64,000 bases of DNA from Gemmatimonadota bacterium (GTDB lineage: Bacteria > Gemmatimonadota > Gemmatimonadetes > Longimicrobiales > Gaopeijiaceae), in assembly GCA_022825135.1 (NCBI GenBank), contig JAJDYN010000035.1:19084-83083 (forward strand), given 5' to 3'. Below are positions 46,731 to 55,183 of this stretch, piece by piece. How positions within the stretch are numbered: position 1 is the stretch's first letter; every line of letters starts with the position of its first letter. Under the pieces are notes generated by a model, which was not told the origin of the DNA, searched no databases, and worked only from the letters and a program-made list of their open reading frames with translations. The position numbers and the translations under genes were made by a program.

Positions 46731-47807
46731 CTACCCCGCCGTGCCGTCCAGCAACTCGAACATCCGCTGCATCGCGATCTCCGCGACCCCCGGTCCGGTG
46801 ATCTGCGGGTAGTTCGCCGCGTGGTCGGTCATGTCGATCTGCGCCGCCGCCTCCTGGTAGGAGAGCCCCTGCGCGTGCAGCGCCGTCGCCCGCGCCTCGA
46901 AGTCGCGCAGGTAGGCCTGCAGGTGGTCGATGATCGCGCGGTCCTGGAAGGGGTCCCCGTGGCCCGGGAGCACCCAGTCGAACTCGAGCCCCTTCAGATG
47001 TTCGAGCGTCTCCGCCCACTCGCCCGGATAGCCGTCGCCCATGAAGGGCAGGCGCGGCAGGAGCAGGTCGCCGGTGATGAGGACGCGCTCTGCCGGCAGA
47101 TGCACGACGACGTCGCCCCCGGTGTGCCCGCGGCCGAAGAACAGGATGCGCATCTCGCGGCCGCCCGAGAAGAGCGTCATCCGCTCCGAGAGGGTAGTGT
47201 TGGGGCTCTCCGGGTCCAGCCCCTCCTGGCTCGCGTAGTAGTTCTCCAGGAACGCGAGCTGGTCCTCGAGTTCGAGGCGCTCCTCCTCGATGTCGGTGCC
47301 CATGATCCGGTTCTGGAGCTCCGTGATCTGGTCCGGCATCCCGCCCACGAAGTTCTCCCAGGAGCGGCCCATGGAGCCGCCGTTCTCGATCATCTCGCGC
47401 GTGAACTCGTGGCCGATGACCTGGACTTCGTCCGGGTAGGCGCTGTTGCCGTGGGCATGGTCGAAGTGGAAATGCGTGTTGACCACGTAGCGCAGGGGCT
47501 TGCCGGTCAGCTCCATGACTTCGTCGAAGGCAGCCCGCGCCGCCGCCGGAGAGATATGCGACTCGACGAGGAGCACGTGGTCATCGTTGACCACCACCGC
47601 GCCGTGGGAGCCGACGTTCAGGGATCCCGTTCCGCGGGCGTGGAAGATGCCGGGCACCACTTCCTCGAATTCGAAGGCGGGGCCCTCGTAGAGTGAACCC
47701 GGCGGCAAAGGCGTTTCAGCTGAAACGTCCGGCTCCCGGGCGGCCTCCGGGGCTTCGGCGCAGGTCCAGACGACAAGGCAGAGGAGGAGGGCGGTGAGAT
47801 GGCGCAT
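46731..47807 (-). CDS. Metallo-beta-lactamase-fold hydrolase, secreted
   Basis: 358 residues with a signal ending LVVWTCAEAP (possible lipobox). The zinc motif HFHFDHAHG (HxHxDH) is in the expected place (about residue 115), with ITGDLLLPRLPFMGDGYPGEW and the final VLPGHGDP histidine as in subclass B3-like enzymes. The active site is complete. The substrate is unknown; B3-like enzymes include beta-lactamases and lactonases. The gap to the upstream LVIVD gene is 50 nt. Confidence 0.88.
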   Translation of the reverse strand: MRHLTALLLCLVVWTCAEAPEAAREPDVSAETPLPPGSLYEGPAFEFEEVVPGIFHARGTGSLNVGSHGAVVVNDDHVLLVESHISPAAARAAFDEVMELTGKPLRYVVNTHFHFDHAHGNSAYPDEVQVIGHEFTREMIENGGSMGRSWENFVGGMPDQITELQNRIMGTDIEEERLELEDQLAFLENYYASQEGLDPESPNTTLSERMTLFSGGREMRILFFGRGHTGGDVVVHLPAERVLITGDLLLPRLPFMGDGYPGEWAETLEHLKGLEFDWVLPGHGDPFQDRAIIDHLQAYLRDFEARATALHAQGLSYQEAAAQIDMTDHAANYPQITGPGVAEIAMQRMFELLDGTAG

Positions 47808-47857
47808 GGGTTTCTTCCTGTGGTTCGGGAGGAGTGCCTGTGTCGTAACCTGACCGC

Positions 47858-49948
47858 CTACGGAATCACTCTCGCCGGCGCCAGGTTCATCACCCAGAGC
47901 CCGGTGCGCATGTCGGAGACGAAGATGTTGCCCTTGTAGGGCTGCGGGCCCCACGCCATGGTCGTGTTCTCGCCTTCGGGGGTGGTCATGAAGGATGCTA
48001 CTTCGCGGCCCTGGGCCAGCAGATCCCCGCGCAGCTCGCCGGACACGTCTACGATGCGGAGTCCGCCCTGGTAGTAGGCGATGTAGAGCAGATCATCCTC
48101 GACCCAGAGGTTGTGGCTGCCGGCCTCGGGCAGCCTGTACTCGGCGACTTCGCGCGGATTCTCGATGTCGCTCACGTCCACGACGTGGATGTAGCCGCGC
48201 GGACCGTCGCACCCCGGGCATCCGAAGATCTCATCCCCCAGGAACACGTAGTCGCCGTAGCGGATGGCGTGGTGCGTGTTGCCGAAGAGCGCGCCGTTGA
48301 TGTCGTAGAGATAGCTGTGGGAGGAGATGAGCTGCGGTTCGGTCGGCGTCCCGCCCCAGCGGCCGTCGCCGACGTCAAGCATGACCAGGCCGTCGTTCCA
48401 GTACGACAGGTAGGCGATGCCGTCCACCACGCTCACGTCGTGCAGGTACTTGCTCGGCTTGTCGAGGCCCCAGCGCCCGGCCTCGAAGGGGTTGGCGGGG
48501 TCCGAGATGTCGATGATGTGGACGTCGAGGGTGCCGTCGTTGATGGCGTAGACGAGGTCGCCCACGAACCAGACGTTGTGGATCCCGCCGGTGAGGCCTT
48601 CGGTGTAATGGGTGATGGCCTCCGGGTCGGCGGGGTTGGTGATGTCGATGAGGGTGATGCCGTTGCGGCGGTTGGAGGCGTTCTCGCTGGTGACGATGGC
48701 GATGGTGCGGTCGTCGTTGATCTTGACGTCGTTGACGCGGCGGCCGTCCACCTGGAGGGAGTCGACGATGACGGGCGTGGCGGGGTCGGTGACGTCCCAG
48801 GCGTACATGGTGGCCGCGGACATGGTGCCCGTGTAGGCATAGTCGCGCCCGTCGAGTCCCTCGAAGACCCACAGGTCCGAGCTCGAGGTGCCGAGCGGGC
48901 CCTGCCCGACCAGCGTGACTTCGCGGGTGGCCTCGCGGGGGAAAACTTCGATGTCGACCGCCTCGGCGGTGGTGCCGGCGTCGACGGTGACGCTGTAGCG
49001 GCCGGGCTCCTCGGCCACGAAGGCGCCGTCCGGGTAGGTGGTGGCGGCCGTGGCTGCGGCACCGCCCTGGATGGTGACCCGGTAGGCCAGCGCGACATCG
49101 TCCACGCCGGCGCCGGAGGCATCGGTCGCGGCGACCGCGAGGCGGACCACGTCGCCGGTGCGTACACGCGATTCCGGTGACGCCACCGCCACCTGTTCGA
49201 CCGGATTGGCGACCACCTCCAGGGTGAGCTCACCCCGCACCCCGCCCGCCTCCCCGACGATGCGCGCCGCACCCGGCCGGAGCAGACTCAACCGGCCGTC
49301 GGCCGTAACGGTGGCCACCGCCTCGTCCGCCGCCGACCACGCCACCACCTCCTCGGCGTGCTCCTCCCCCGCCGTGGTGATCGCCCGCCCCGTCAGCGCG
49401 AAGGACGTTCCGGCGTAGCTGGCGTAGCCGGGCGGGTCGATGTCGATACGCGCCACCGGGTAGTCGTTCACCTTCACCGCGATCTCGGCGGCCGGCGTCC
49501 AGTTGGGTTGGTCCTCGGTCGGCCCGGCCAGCCCGAGGAATACTCCGACCACCGCCTCCCCGTACTGCGTGCCCCTCAGGACGTAGGTGTCGGGAACCTC
49601 GTCCTTGATCGAGCGCAGCTCGAACGGCCCGACCGTGCTCACCCCCCAGAGTGCTCCCTCCACCACGTTGCCGGCCTCGTCGCGCAGGATGCCGCGGAAC
49701 GTGATGGAGTCGCCCCGCTGCACCTCGATGGACGCGGGCACGATCTCGACGGTCGCCACCCGGGCGGCGAGTTCGCTTGGACCCAGGTCGGCGACGGCGG
49801 CCTCCTGCGCGGGGGTCGCGGCCTCCCCGGAAGGTGCGGCGTCGGCTTCCTCCGCACCCGCCGGCGCGGGTGGGGCGGGTTCCGCGTACCCCCCGCAGCC
49901 GGCAGCGAATACGAGTACGATCGGGAGTGCCAGGGCGAAACGCGTCAT
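47858..49948 (-). CDS. LVIVD-repeat beta-propeller lipoprotein with BIG2 domains
   Basis: 696 residues with a lipobox (VLVFAAGCGG). Residues about 75-290 contain two bacterial Ig-like (BIG2) stretches (VATVEIVPASIEVQRGDSIT and ARIDIDPPGYASYAGTSFAL). The second half is a propeller of LVIVD units with phrases such as LIDITNPADPEAI, IIDISDPANPFEAG and VVDVSDIENPREVAEY. Such proteins are surface-exposed and of unknown role. It is first in a likely three-gene unit. The start is set by the lipoprotein signal; the frame runs upstream without one. Confidence 0.87.
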   Translation of the reverse strand: MTRFALALPIVLVFAAGCGGYAEPAPPAPAGAEEADAAPSGEAATPAQEAAVADLGPSELAARVATVEIVPASIEVQRGDSITFRGILRDEAGNVVEGALWGVSTVGPFELRSIKDEVPDTYVLRGTQYGEAVVGVFLGLAGPTEDQPNWTPAAEIAVKVNDYPVARIDIDPPGYASYAGTSFALTGRAITTAGEEHAEEVVAWSAADEAVATVTADGRLSLLRPGAARIVGEAGGVRGELTLEVVANPVEQVAVASPESRVRTGDVVRLAVAATDASGAGVDDVALAYRVTIQGGAAATAATTYPDGAFVAEEPGRYSVTVDAGTTAEAVDIEVFPREATREVTLVGQGPLGTSSSDLWVFEGLDGRDYAYTGTMSAATMYAWDVTDPATPVIVDSLQVDGRRVNDVKINDDRTIAIVTSENASNRRNGITLIDITNPADPEAITHYTEGLTGGIHNVWFVGDLVYAINDGTLDVHIIDISDPANPFEAGRWGLDKPSKYLHDVSVVDGIAYLSYWNDGLVMLDVGDGRWGGTPTEPQLISSHSYLYDINGALFGNTHHAIRYGDYVFLGDEIFGCPGCDGPRGYIHVVDVSDIENPREVAEYRLPEAGSHNLWVEDDLLYIAYYQGGLRIVDVSGELRGDLLAQGREVASFMTTPEGENTTMAWGPQPYKGNIFVSDMRTGLWVMNLAPARVIP

Positions 49949-50101
49949 GAGTCCAACTCCAGGTTGATGGGTCCGGCGCGTGCCCGAGAAGCGCCATTGC
50001 TGCTCGTACACCCGTACAAGGTACGCGAGCCGACTCGCGGGGCCACGTTCAGGGACGGCGCATCCATCTGGTGGAGGCCCGGTCCTTCGGGAGCGCGGGA
50101 G

Positions 50102-50132
50102 TTTTCAATTGCCGCCCGCCTTTCTAGCTTGA
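50102..50132 (+). promoter_or_regulatory. Candidate promoter, TTTT-N19-TAGCTTGA
   Basis: TTTT (50102-50105) and TAGCTTGA (50125-50132) are spaced 19 nt apart, about 42 nt before the aminotransferase start. Similar to the TAnnTTTG element seen at other starts, though with one mismatch. Confidence 0.3.
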
Positions 50133-50174
50133 CCCTCCGCCCGCAGGCGCAACGATCACCCCGGAGCCCGCCGA

Positions 50175-51680
50175 ATGCCGACGTCCCAGGACACTCTCGC
50201 CGTCCTTCGCGAGATCCGGAACCGGAGCGGGACGTGCTCCTCTCCCGGTCTTGCGGACGACGTGGTCGAGCGCTTCGCGGCGCGGGACGCCCTTCTTCGC
50301 CAGGCGGTCGCCGAGGCGGCAGAGGGACATCGCCGCTTCCGGGGCGAGTTGCCGCGCCTCGCCGCCCTGGACGAGGCGGATCAGGTCGGCGAGATGCAGC
50401 ACGGCTACCTCAACTTCTACCCCGCCGACCTGGTCAACCCCTACGTCGCGCTCGCCGCGCGCGGCCCATGGATCGTGACCTCGATGGGCGCGGTCATTCA
50501 CGATTCGGGCGGCTACGGCATGCTGGGGCTCGGGCATGCGCCGCAGGCGATCCTCGACGCCATGAGCGAGCCGCGAGTCATGGCCAACGTCATGACCGCG
50601 AGTCCGAGCCAGGCCCGTCTGGTGCAGGCATTGGAGGCCGAGATCGGCCACCGCACGGGCCGCGCCTGCCCGTTCGAGCGCTTCGTGTGCCTGAACAGCG
50701 GCTCCGAGGCGATGACCTTCGCCTCCCGGCTCGCGGACATCCACGCGAAGCGGGTTACCGACCCTGGAGGATCCCGCGACGGCGCCGCCATCCGCACCCT
50801 CGCGCTGGAGGGTGGCTTCCACGGGCGCACCAGCCGGCCCGCCCGGGTCTCGGACTCCACCCGCTGCTACTACCAGGAGAATCTCGCCAGCTTCCGCGAC
50901 CACAACGCCCTCACCGTGCCCGCCAACGACACCGGCCGGCTGCGCCATCTCTACGCCCTCGCCGAGGACGAAGGCTGGTTCATCGAGGCCATGTACATGG
51001 AGCCGGTGATGGGCGAGGGGAATCCGGGCAAGGCCGTGACCCGCGAGTTCTACGACGCGGCCCGCGCCCTCTCCCGGGCCCACGGCAGCCTGCTGGTGGT
51101 CGACTCCATCCAGGCCGGGCTGCGGGCGCACGGATGCCTCTCCATCGTCGACTATCCGGGCTTCGAAGACGCCGATCCTCCCGATGTCGAGACGTATTCC
51201 AAGGCGCTCAACGCGGGGCAGTACCCGCTCTCGGTCGTAGCCATGACGCGCCGGGCCGCCGGCATGTACGAGCGGGGCGTATACGGCAATACCATGACGA
51301 CCAACCCGCGTGCGCTGGAGGTGGCCGTGGCCGTGCTCTCCTCGCTCACCGATGAGTTGCGCGAAAACATCCGCGCGCGCGGCGCCGAATTCGTGGCGAA
51401 GCTGGAGCGCGTGGCAGCCGATCTCGACGGGCCCGTTGCCGCGGTCCAGGGAACCGGCCTTCTGGTCAGCTGCGCCTTCGAGCCCGGAATCAGGAGCCAC
51501 GGACCCGGAAGCATCGAGGAGGCAATGCGCCGCGGCGGCGTGGGCGTGATTCACGGAGGCGCCAACTCCGTCCGTTACACGCCCCATTTCGCGGTCAGCT
51601 CCGCGGAAATCGACCTGATCGTCGCTGCCACCCGCGCCGCGGTGGCTTCGCGTCTGGCGCGCGCCGGCGAGGTTGCTTGA
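50175..51680 (+). CDS. Class III PLP-dependent aminotransferase
   Basis: 501 residues. The fold-type I large domain shows LNSGSEAMTFASRLADIHAKR (PLP phosphate binding), LEGGFHGRTS and LVVDSIQAGLRAHG, where the usual DEVQ is DSIQ. The PLP lysine is K343 in ETYSKALNAGQYPLS. The C-terminal domain ends in GGANSVRYTPHFAVSSAEID. Class III members act on omega-amino groups of ornithine, lysine, GABA or beta-amino acids. The N-terminal extension of about 75 residues is longer than usual. GGAG lies upstream. Confidence 0.9.
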   Translation: MPTSQDTLAVLREIRNRSGTCSSPGLADDVVERFAARDALLRQAVAEAAEGHRRFRGELPRLAALDEADQVGEMQHGYLNFYPADLVNPYVALAARGPWIVTSMGAVIHDSGGYGMLGLGHAPQAILDAMSEPRVMANVMTASPSQARLVQALEAEIGHRTGRACPFERFVCLNSGSEAMTFASRLADIHAKRVTDPGGSRDGAAIRTLALEGGFHGRTSRPARVSDSTRCYYQENLASFRDHNALTVPANDTGRLRHLYALAEDEGWFIEAMYMEPVMGEGNPGKAVTREFYDAARALSRAHGSLLVVDSIQAGLRAHGCLSIVDYPGFEDADPPDVETYSKALNAGQYPLSVVAMTRRAAGMYERGVYGNTMTTNPRALEVAVAVLSSLTDELRENIRARGAEFVAKLERVAADLDGPVAAVQGTGLLVSCAFEPGIRSHGPGSIEEAMRRGGVGVIHGGANSVRYTPHFAVSSAEIDLIVAATRAAVASRLARAGEVA

Positions 51681-51786
51681 TGACCCGATCCCGCCTGAAC
51701 ATCGACACAGCGAACCCGGCCGAAGCCGAACCGGTTTCCGATTCCAGGTTTTCTTTTCTCCATTTCCATATACCGCGAGTCGCACC

Positions 51787-53658
51787 ATGAACGTCGCCGC
51801 ATTCCGCACCTCCGCCTTCTTCCTGCTCCTGGCGCTGGCTCTGGCCGGCGCCTCCGCGCCCGCCACCGCCCAGCAGGCCCCCTCCCCCGAAGCCTACGCC
51901 GGCCTCGAGTGGCGCTACATCGGGCCCGAGGGCAACCGCTTCTCCGCGGCCGCCGGCCTGCCCAGCGACCCCTATACCTACTACGTCGGCGCCGCCTCCG
52001 GAGGCATCTACAAGACCACCGACGGCGGGGTGAACTGGGACGCCATCTTCGACGACCAGCCGGTGCAGTCGATCGGCTCGCTGGGTGTGTCCGTGACCGA
52101 TCCCAACATCGTCTGGGCCGGCACCGGCGAGGGAAAGATCCGCAGCCACATCTCCATCGGGCAGGGCGTCTACAAGTCGACCGACGCGGGCCAGACCTGG
52201 ACGCTGATGGGGCTCGAGCAGACCGGGCGCATTCCCCGGCTCGCCATCCATCCGACCAATCCCGACATCGTCTACGTCTGTGCACTGGGGCATTCGTACG
52301 GTCCGCAGCAGGAGCGCGGCGTCTACCGCACCATGGACGGCGGCGAAAGCTGGGAGCACGTGCTCTTCGTGGACGAGGACACCGGTTGCTCGGACATCGC
52401 CCTCGACCCGGTCAACCCGCGCAATCTGTTCGCCGGGACGTGGCAGCTCGAGATCCACACCTACGGCCGCACCAGCGGCGGACCCGGCGGCGGCCTGCAC
52501 GTCTCGCGCGACGGCGGCGACACCTGGGAGAAGCTCAATGGTCCCGACAACGGCATCGGGCTGCCGAACCTGCCGGTGGGGAAGGTCGCGGTGGCGATCG
52601 CGCCCTCGAACACGCAGCGCGTCTACGCGATGCTCGAGACCGGCGACGGGATTCCGTGGGACGGCCGCGAAACCGAGGACGGCCAGGTCTGGGGCTCGAC
52701 CGACGGCGGCCGCACCTGGACGCGCATCACCCGCAACCGCAACGCCATGGGCCGCCCGCACTACTACTCGCGCGTGGTGGTCTCGCCCGACGACGAGGAC
52801 GAGGCGTACTTCCTGACCGCCTCCTTCGCGGTGTCGACCGACGGCGGCCGCGCCATCGACGTGATCGCGCGCGAGGACGCGCCGGGCGGCGACCACCACG
52901 ACATGTGGATCGACCCGGGCAACGGCGACCGCATGATCGTCGCGCACGACCAGGGGCTCTCCATCTCCATCAACCGAGGCAGGACCTGGTATCGCCAGCG
53001 CCTCACCAACGCGCAGATGTACCACGTGACCGTGGACAACGAGATCCCCTACAACGTGCTCGGCAACAAGCAGGACGAGCCCACCTACCGGGGGCCCAGC
53101 AACAGCCGCATCATGGGCCAGCGGCGCATCACCTGGATCCCGCGCGGCATGTGGCACCACGTGGGCGGCGGTGAGAGCGGCTTCGCCACCCCCGATCCGG
53201 TCGACCCCAACATCGTCTGGTCCTCGGCCTCCGGGGCGGGCATGGTGGGCGGCATCGTGGTGCGCTACGAGGAGGAGCGGCGCCAGTGGCGGGGCGTCGA
53301 GGTGTGGCCGGAGCAGAGCCGGGGCGCGGCGGAGGGCGTGCGCTACCGCTTCGTCTGGGATGCCCCGGTGCACATCTCCCCGCACGACAACGAGACGGTG
53401 TACGTAGGGAGCCAGCACGTGCACCGCACTCGCAACCGCGGCCAGAGCTGGGAGGTCATCAGCCCGGACCTCTCCCTCAACGACCGCAGCCGCATGGGCT
53501 TCTCCGGCGGCCTCACCGGCGACAACATCGGCGTGGAGTACGCGGGCACGGTGTTCGGCATCAGCGAGTCGCCCATCGAGCAGGGACTGATCTGGGCGGG
53601 CACCAACGACGGCCTACTGCACGTCACCCGCGACAACGGCGCCAACTGGACCACGTGA
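51787..53658 (+). CDS. VPS10/BNR-repeat secreted protein, N-terminal fragment (frameshifted)
   Basis: 623 residues with a signal peptide (LLLALALAGASAPATAQQ). The body is a ten-bladed propeller of the sortilin/VPS10-BNR type, with Asp-box motifs such as STDAGQTWT, SRDGGDTWE and TTDGGVNWD. The frame ends abruptly at TGA 53656-53658, in NGANWTT, where homologues continue with an NVTPNMPD-like stretch. The missing base lies around 53652-53655. The rest of the gene continues in the next frame (see 53655-55010). Related exported proteins in this phylum are uncharacterised. Confidence 0.85.
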   Translation: MNVAAFRTSAFFLLLALALAGASAPATAQQAPSPEAYAGLEWRYIGPEGNRFSAAAGLPSDPYTYYVGAASGGIYKTTDGGVNWDAIFDDQPVQSIGSLGVSVTDPNIVWAGTGEGKIRSHISIGQGVYKSTDAGQTWTLMGLEQTGRIPRLAIHPTNPDIVYVCALGHSYGPQQERGVYRTMDGGESWEHVLFVDEDTGCSDIALDPVNPRNLFAGTWQLEIHTYGRTSGGPGGGLHVSRDGGDTWEKLNGPDNGIGLPNLPVGKVAVAIAPSNTQRVYAMLETGDGIPWDGRETEDGQVWGSTDGGRTWTRITRNRNAMGRPHYYSRVVVSPDDEDEAYFLTASFAVSTDGGRAIDVIAREDAPGGDHHDMWIDPGNGDRMIVAHDQGLSISINRGRTWYRQRLTNAQMYHVTVDNEIPYNVLGNKQDEPTYRGPSNSRIMGQRRITWIPRGMWHHVGGGESGFATPDPVDPNIVWSSASGAGMVGGIVVRYEEERRQWRGVEVWPEQSRGAAEGVRYRFVWDAPVHISPHDNETVYVGSQHVHRTRNRGQSWEVISPDLSLNDRSRMGFSGGLTGDNIGVEYAGTVFGISESPIEQGLIWAGTNDGLLHVTRDNGANWTT

Positions 53659-55010
53659 CCCCAAACATGCCCGATCTGCCCGAGTGGCTGGCCGTGCGCA
53701 GCATCGCCGCGTCCCGCTTCGACGCGGGCACCGCCTACGTGGCCATCGACGGGCACCAGATGAACGTGCGCGATCCCTACGTCTACCGGACGCGCGACTA
53801 CGGCGAGTCGTTCGAGAAGATCACGGACGGCATTCCGCCCAGCATGCTGAGCTACACGAAGATCATCATCGAGGACACGAAGCGGCAGGGCCTCCTCTAC
53901 GTCGGCACCGAGAACGCCATCTACGTGTCCTTCGACGACGGCGACAACTGGCAGCCGCTCCAGCAGAACCTGCCCGCCGCCCCGGTCTCGGGCGTCGTCA
54001 TCCAGGAACACTTCAACGACCTGGTGGTGGGCACCTACGGGCGCGGCTTCTGGATCCTGGACGATCTCGCGCCGCTGCAGCAGCTGACGCCTGAGGTCAT
54101 GGCGTCCGGTTCGCACCTGTTTACGCCCCGCGACGCCTACCGCTTCAGGCCCATCACGCCGCCCTCGGTGCCCTATGACGATCCCACCGTCGGGCGCGAT
54201 CCCGAGTACGGCGCCTACCTCAACTACTGGCTGGCCGAGCCGGCCGGCGACGCCCCCACCGTCGAGATCGTGAACGGCATGGGCGCGGTGGTGCGCACCC
54301 TGGAGGGCACCAACAACGCGGGCGTGAACCGCATCTACTGGGATCTCCGGGACGAGCCCAACGATCCCATCATGCTCTACACCAGCCCGATGTACGCCGA
54401 GCACATCATGGTGGGCGAGGAGGGACGACCGGCCCCCGGCGCGGCCCAGATCTCCATCCTGCAGCCCCCGGGCCAGTACACCGTGCGCCTCAACGTGGAC
54501 GGAGAGACCCACGAGCAGCCGCTCACCGTCATCAAGGACCCGCATTCGGCGGGAAGCGAGGCCGACATCGCCGAGCAGATCGCCTTCCTGGAGGACGTGC
54601 GCGAGGACATCGTGACCGCGGGCGAGGCCGTGCACCGGGTGGAGGCGCTGCGGGTCCAGCTCGAGACCATGGCCCGGTTCGCCGACGACGAAACCCTCTC
54701 CGAGGCCATCACGGGGCTGGAGGACAGCCTTGCGGAGGTGCAGGGGACCCTGGTGGACCTGCGCCAGACCGGCCAGGGGCAGGACGCGGTGCGATTCGAG
54801 GCGCGCCTGCTGTCGAAGCTGGGCTACCTGACCAACGCCCTCTCGAACGCCGACTTCCCGCCGACGGACCAGGAGACGGAGGTGAAGGGCATCCTGCACG
54901 AGCAGCTGCAGCTGCACCTCGCTGCCGTGGAGAGGCTGATCGCGGAGGACGTGGCGGCGCTGAACGAGATGCTGCGCACGCGGGGGTTGTTGCTGATCAC
55001 GGACGGGTAG
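53655..55010 (+). CDS. VPS10/BNR-repeat secreted protein, C-terminal fragment (frameshifted)
   Basis: About 450 residues continuing the preceding protein, from GTG 53655 onwards (VTPNMPDLPEW). It contains the last propeller blade (YGESFEKITDG, SFDDGDNWQPLQ), a linker with GTYGRGFWILDDLAPLQ and a C-terminal Ig-like plus coiled helical domain rich in Glu and Leu. If translated alone, the first ATG is at 53668 and no signal would be present. The likely original gene spans 51787-55010. Either a real 1-nt deletion or a sequencing error. Confidence 0.82.
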   Translation: MTPNMPDLPEWLAVRSIAASRFDAGTAYVAIDGHQMNVRDPYVYRTRDYGESFEKITDGIPPSMLSYTKIIIEDTKRQGLLYVGTENAIYVSFDDGDNWQPLQQNLPAAPVSGVVIQEHFNDLVVGTYGRGFWILDDLAPLQQLTPEVMASGSHLFTPRDAYRFRPITPPSVPYDDPTVGRDPEYGAYLNYWLAEPAGDAPTVEIVNGMGAVVRTLEGTNNAGVNRIYWDLRDEPNDPIMLYTSPMYAEHIMVGEEGRPAPGAAQISILQPPGQYTVRLNVDGETHEQPLTVIKDPHSAGSEADIAEQIAFLEDVREDIVTAGEAVHRVEALRVQLETMARFADDETLSEAITGLEDSLAEVQGTLVDLRQTGQGQDAVRFEARLLSKLGYLTNALSNADFPPTDQETEVKGILHEQLQLHLAAVERLIAEDVAALNEMLRTRGLLLITDG

Positions 55011-55073
55011 TGATGGCGGGAGCGATCTGAGCGCGGCTCGGCAAGGCCGGGCCGCATCAGTTGCACCGCTGGG

Positions 55074-55104
55074 AAAGGACCGGGGTGGTCGCCCCGGTCC
55101 TTTT
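55074..55104 (+). terminator. Strong intrinsic terminator
   Basis: A perfect 12-bp stem, AAAGGACCGGGG and its complement (55092-55103), with a 6-nt loop, followed by TTTT. It closes the VPS10 gene. Being flanked by A and T tracts, it can work in both directions. Confidence 0.85.
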
Positions 55105-55140
55105 CTGCGTGCGGTCAGGGAGTACCCGCGAGCTTGCTCG

Positions 55141-55176
55141 TGTAAGCTATTGAGAACACATACGCGATAGCTTACA
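55141..55176. promoter_or_regulatory. Perfect 10-bp inverted repeat before the ATPase fusion gene
   Basis: Arms TGTAAGCTAT (55141-55150) and ATAGCTTACA (55167-55176) with a 16-nt loop. The right arm ends 7 nt before the ATG at 55184, and no ribosome binding site is visible. The architecture matches the repeat at 42314-42344 before the other DUF4143 ATPase, although the arm sequence differs. Confidence 0.65.
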
Positions 55177-55183
55177 GTATACC

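Noticed and set aside
48113..49180. A 355-codon plus-strand frame opposite the LVIVD gene
   Set aside because: It is an antisense frame with many Val/Gly/Asp runs and no recognisable domain; the minus-strand gene has a signal and repeats.
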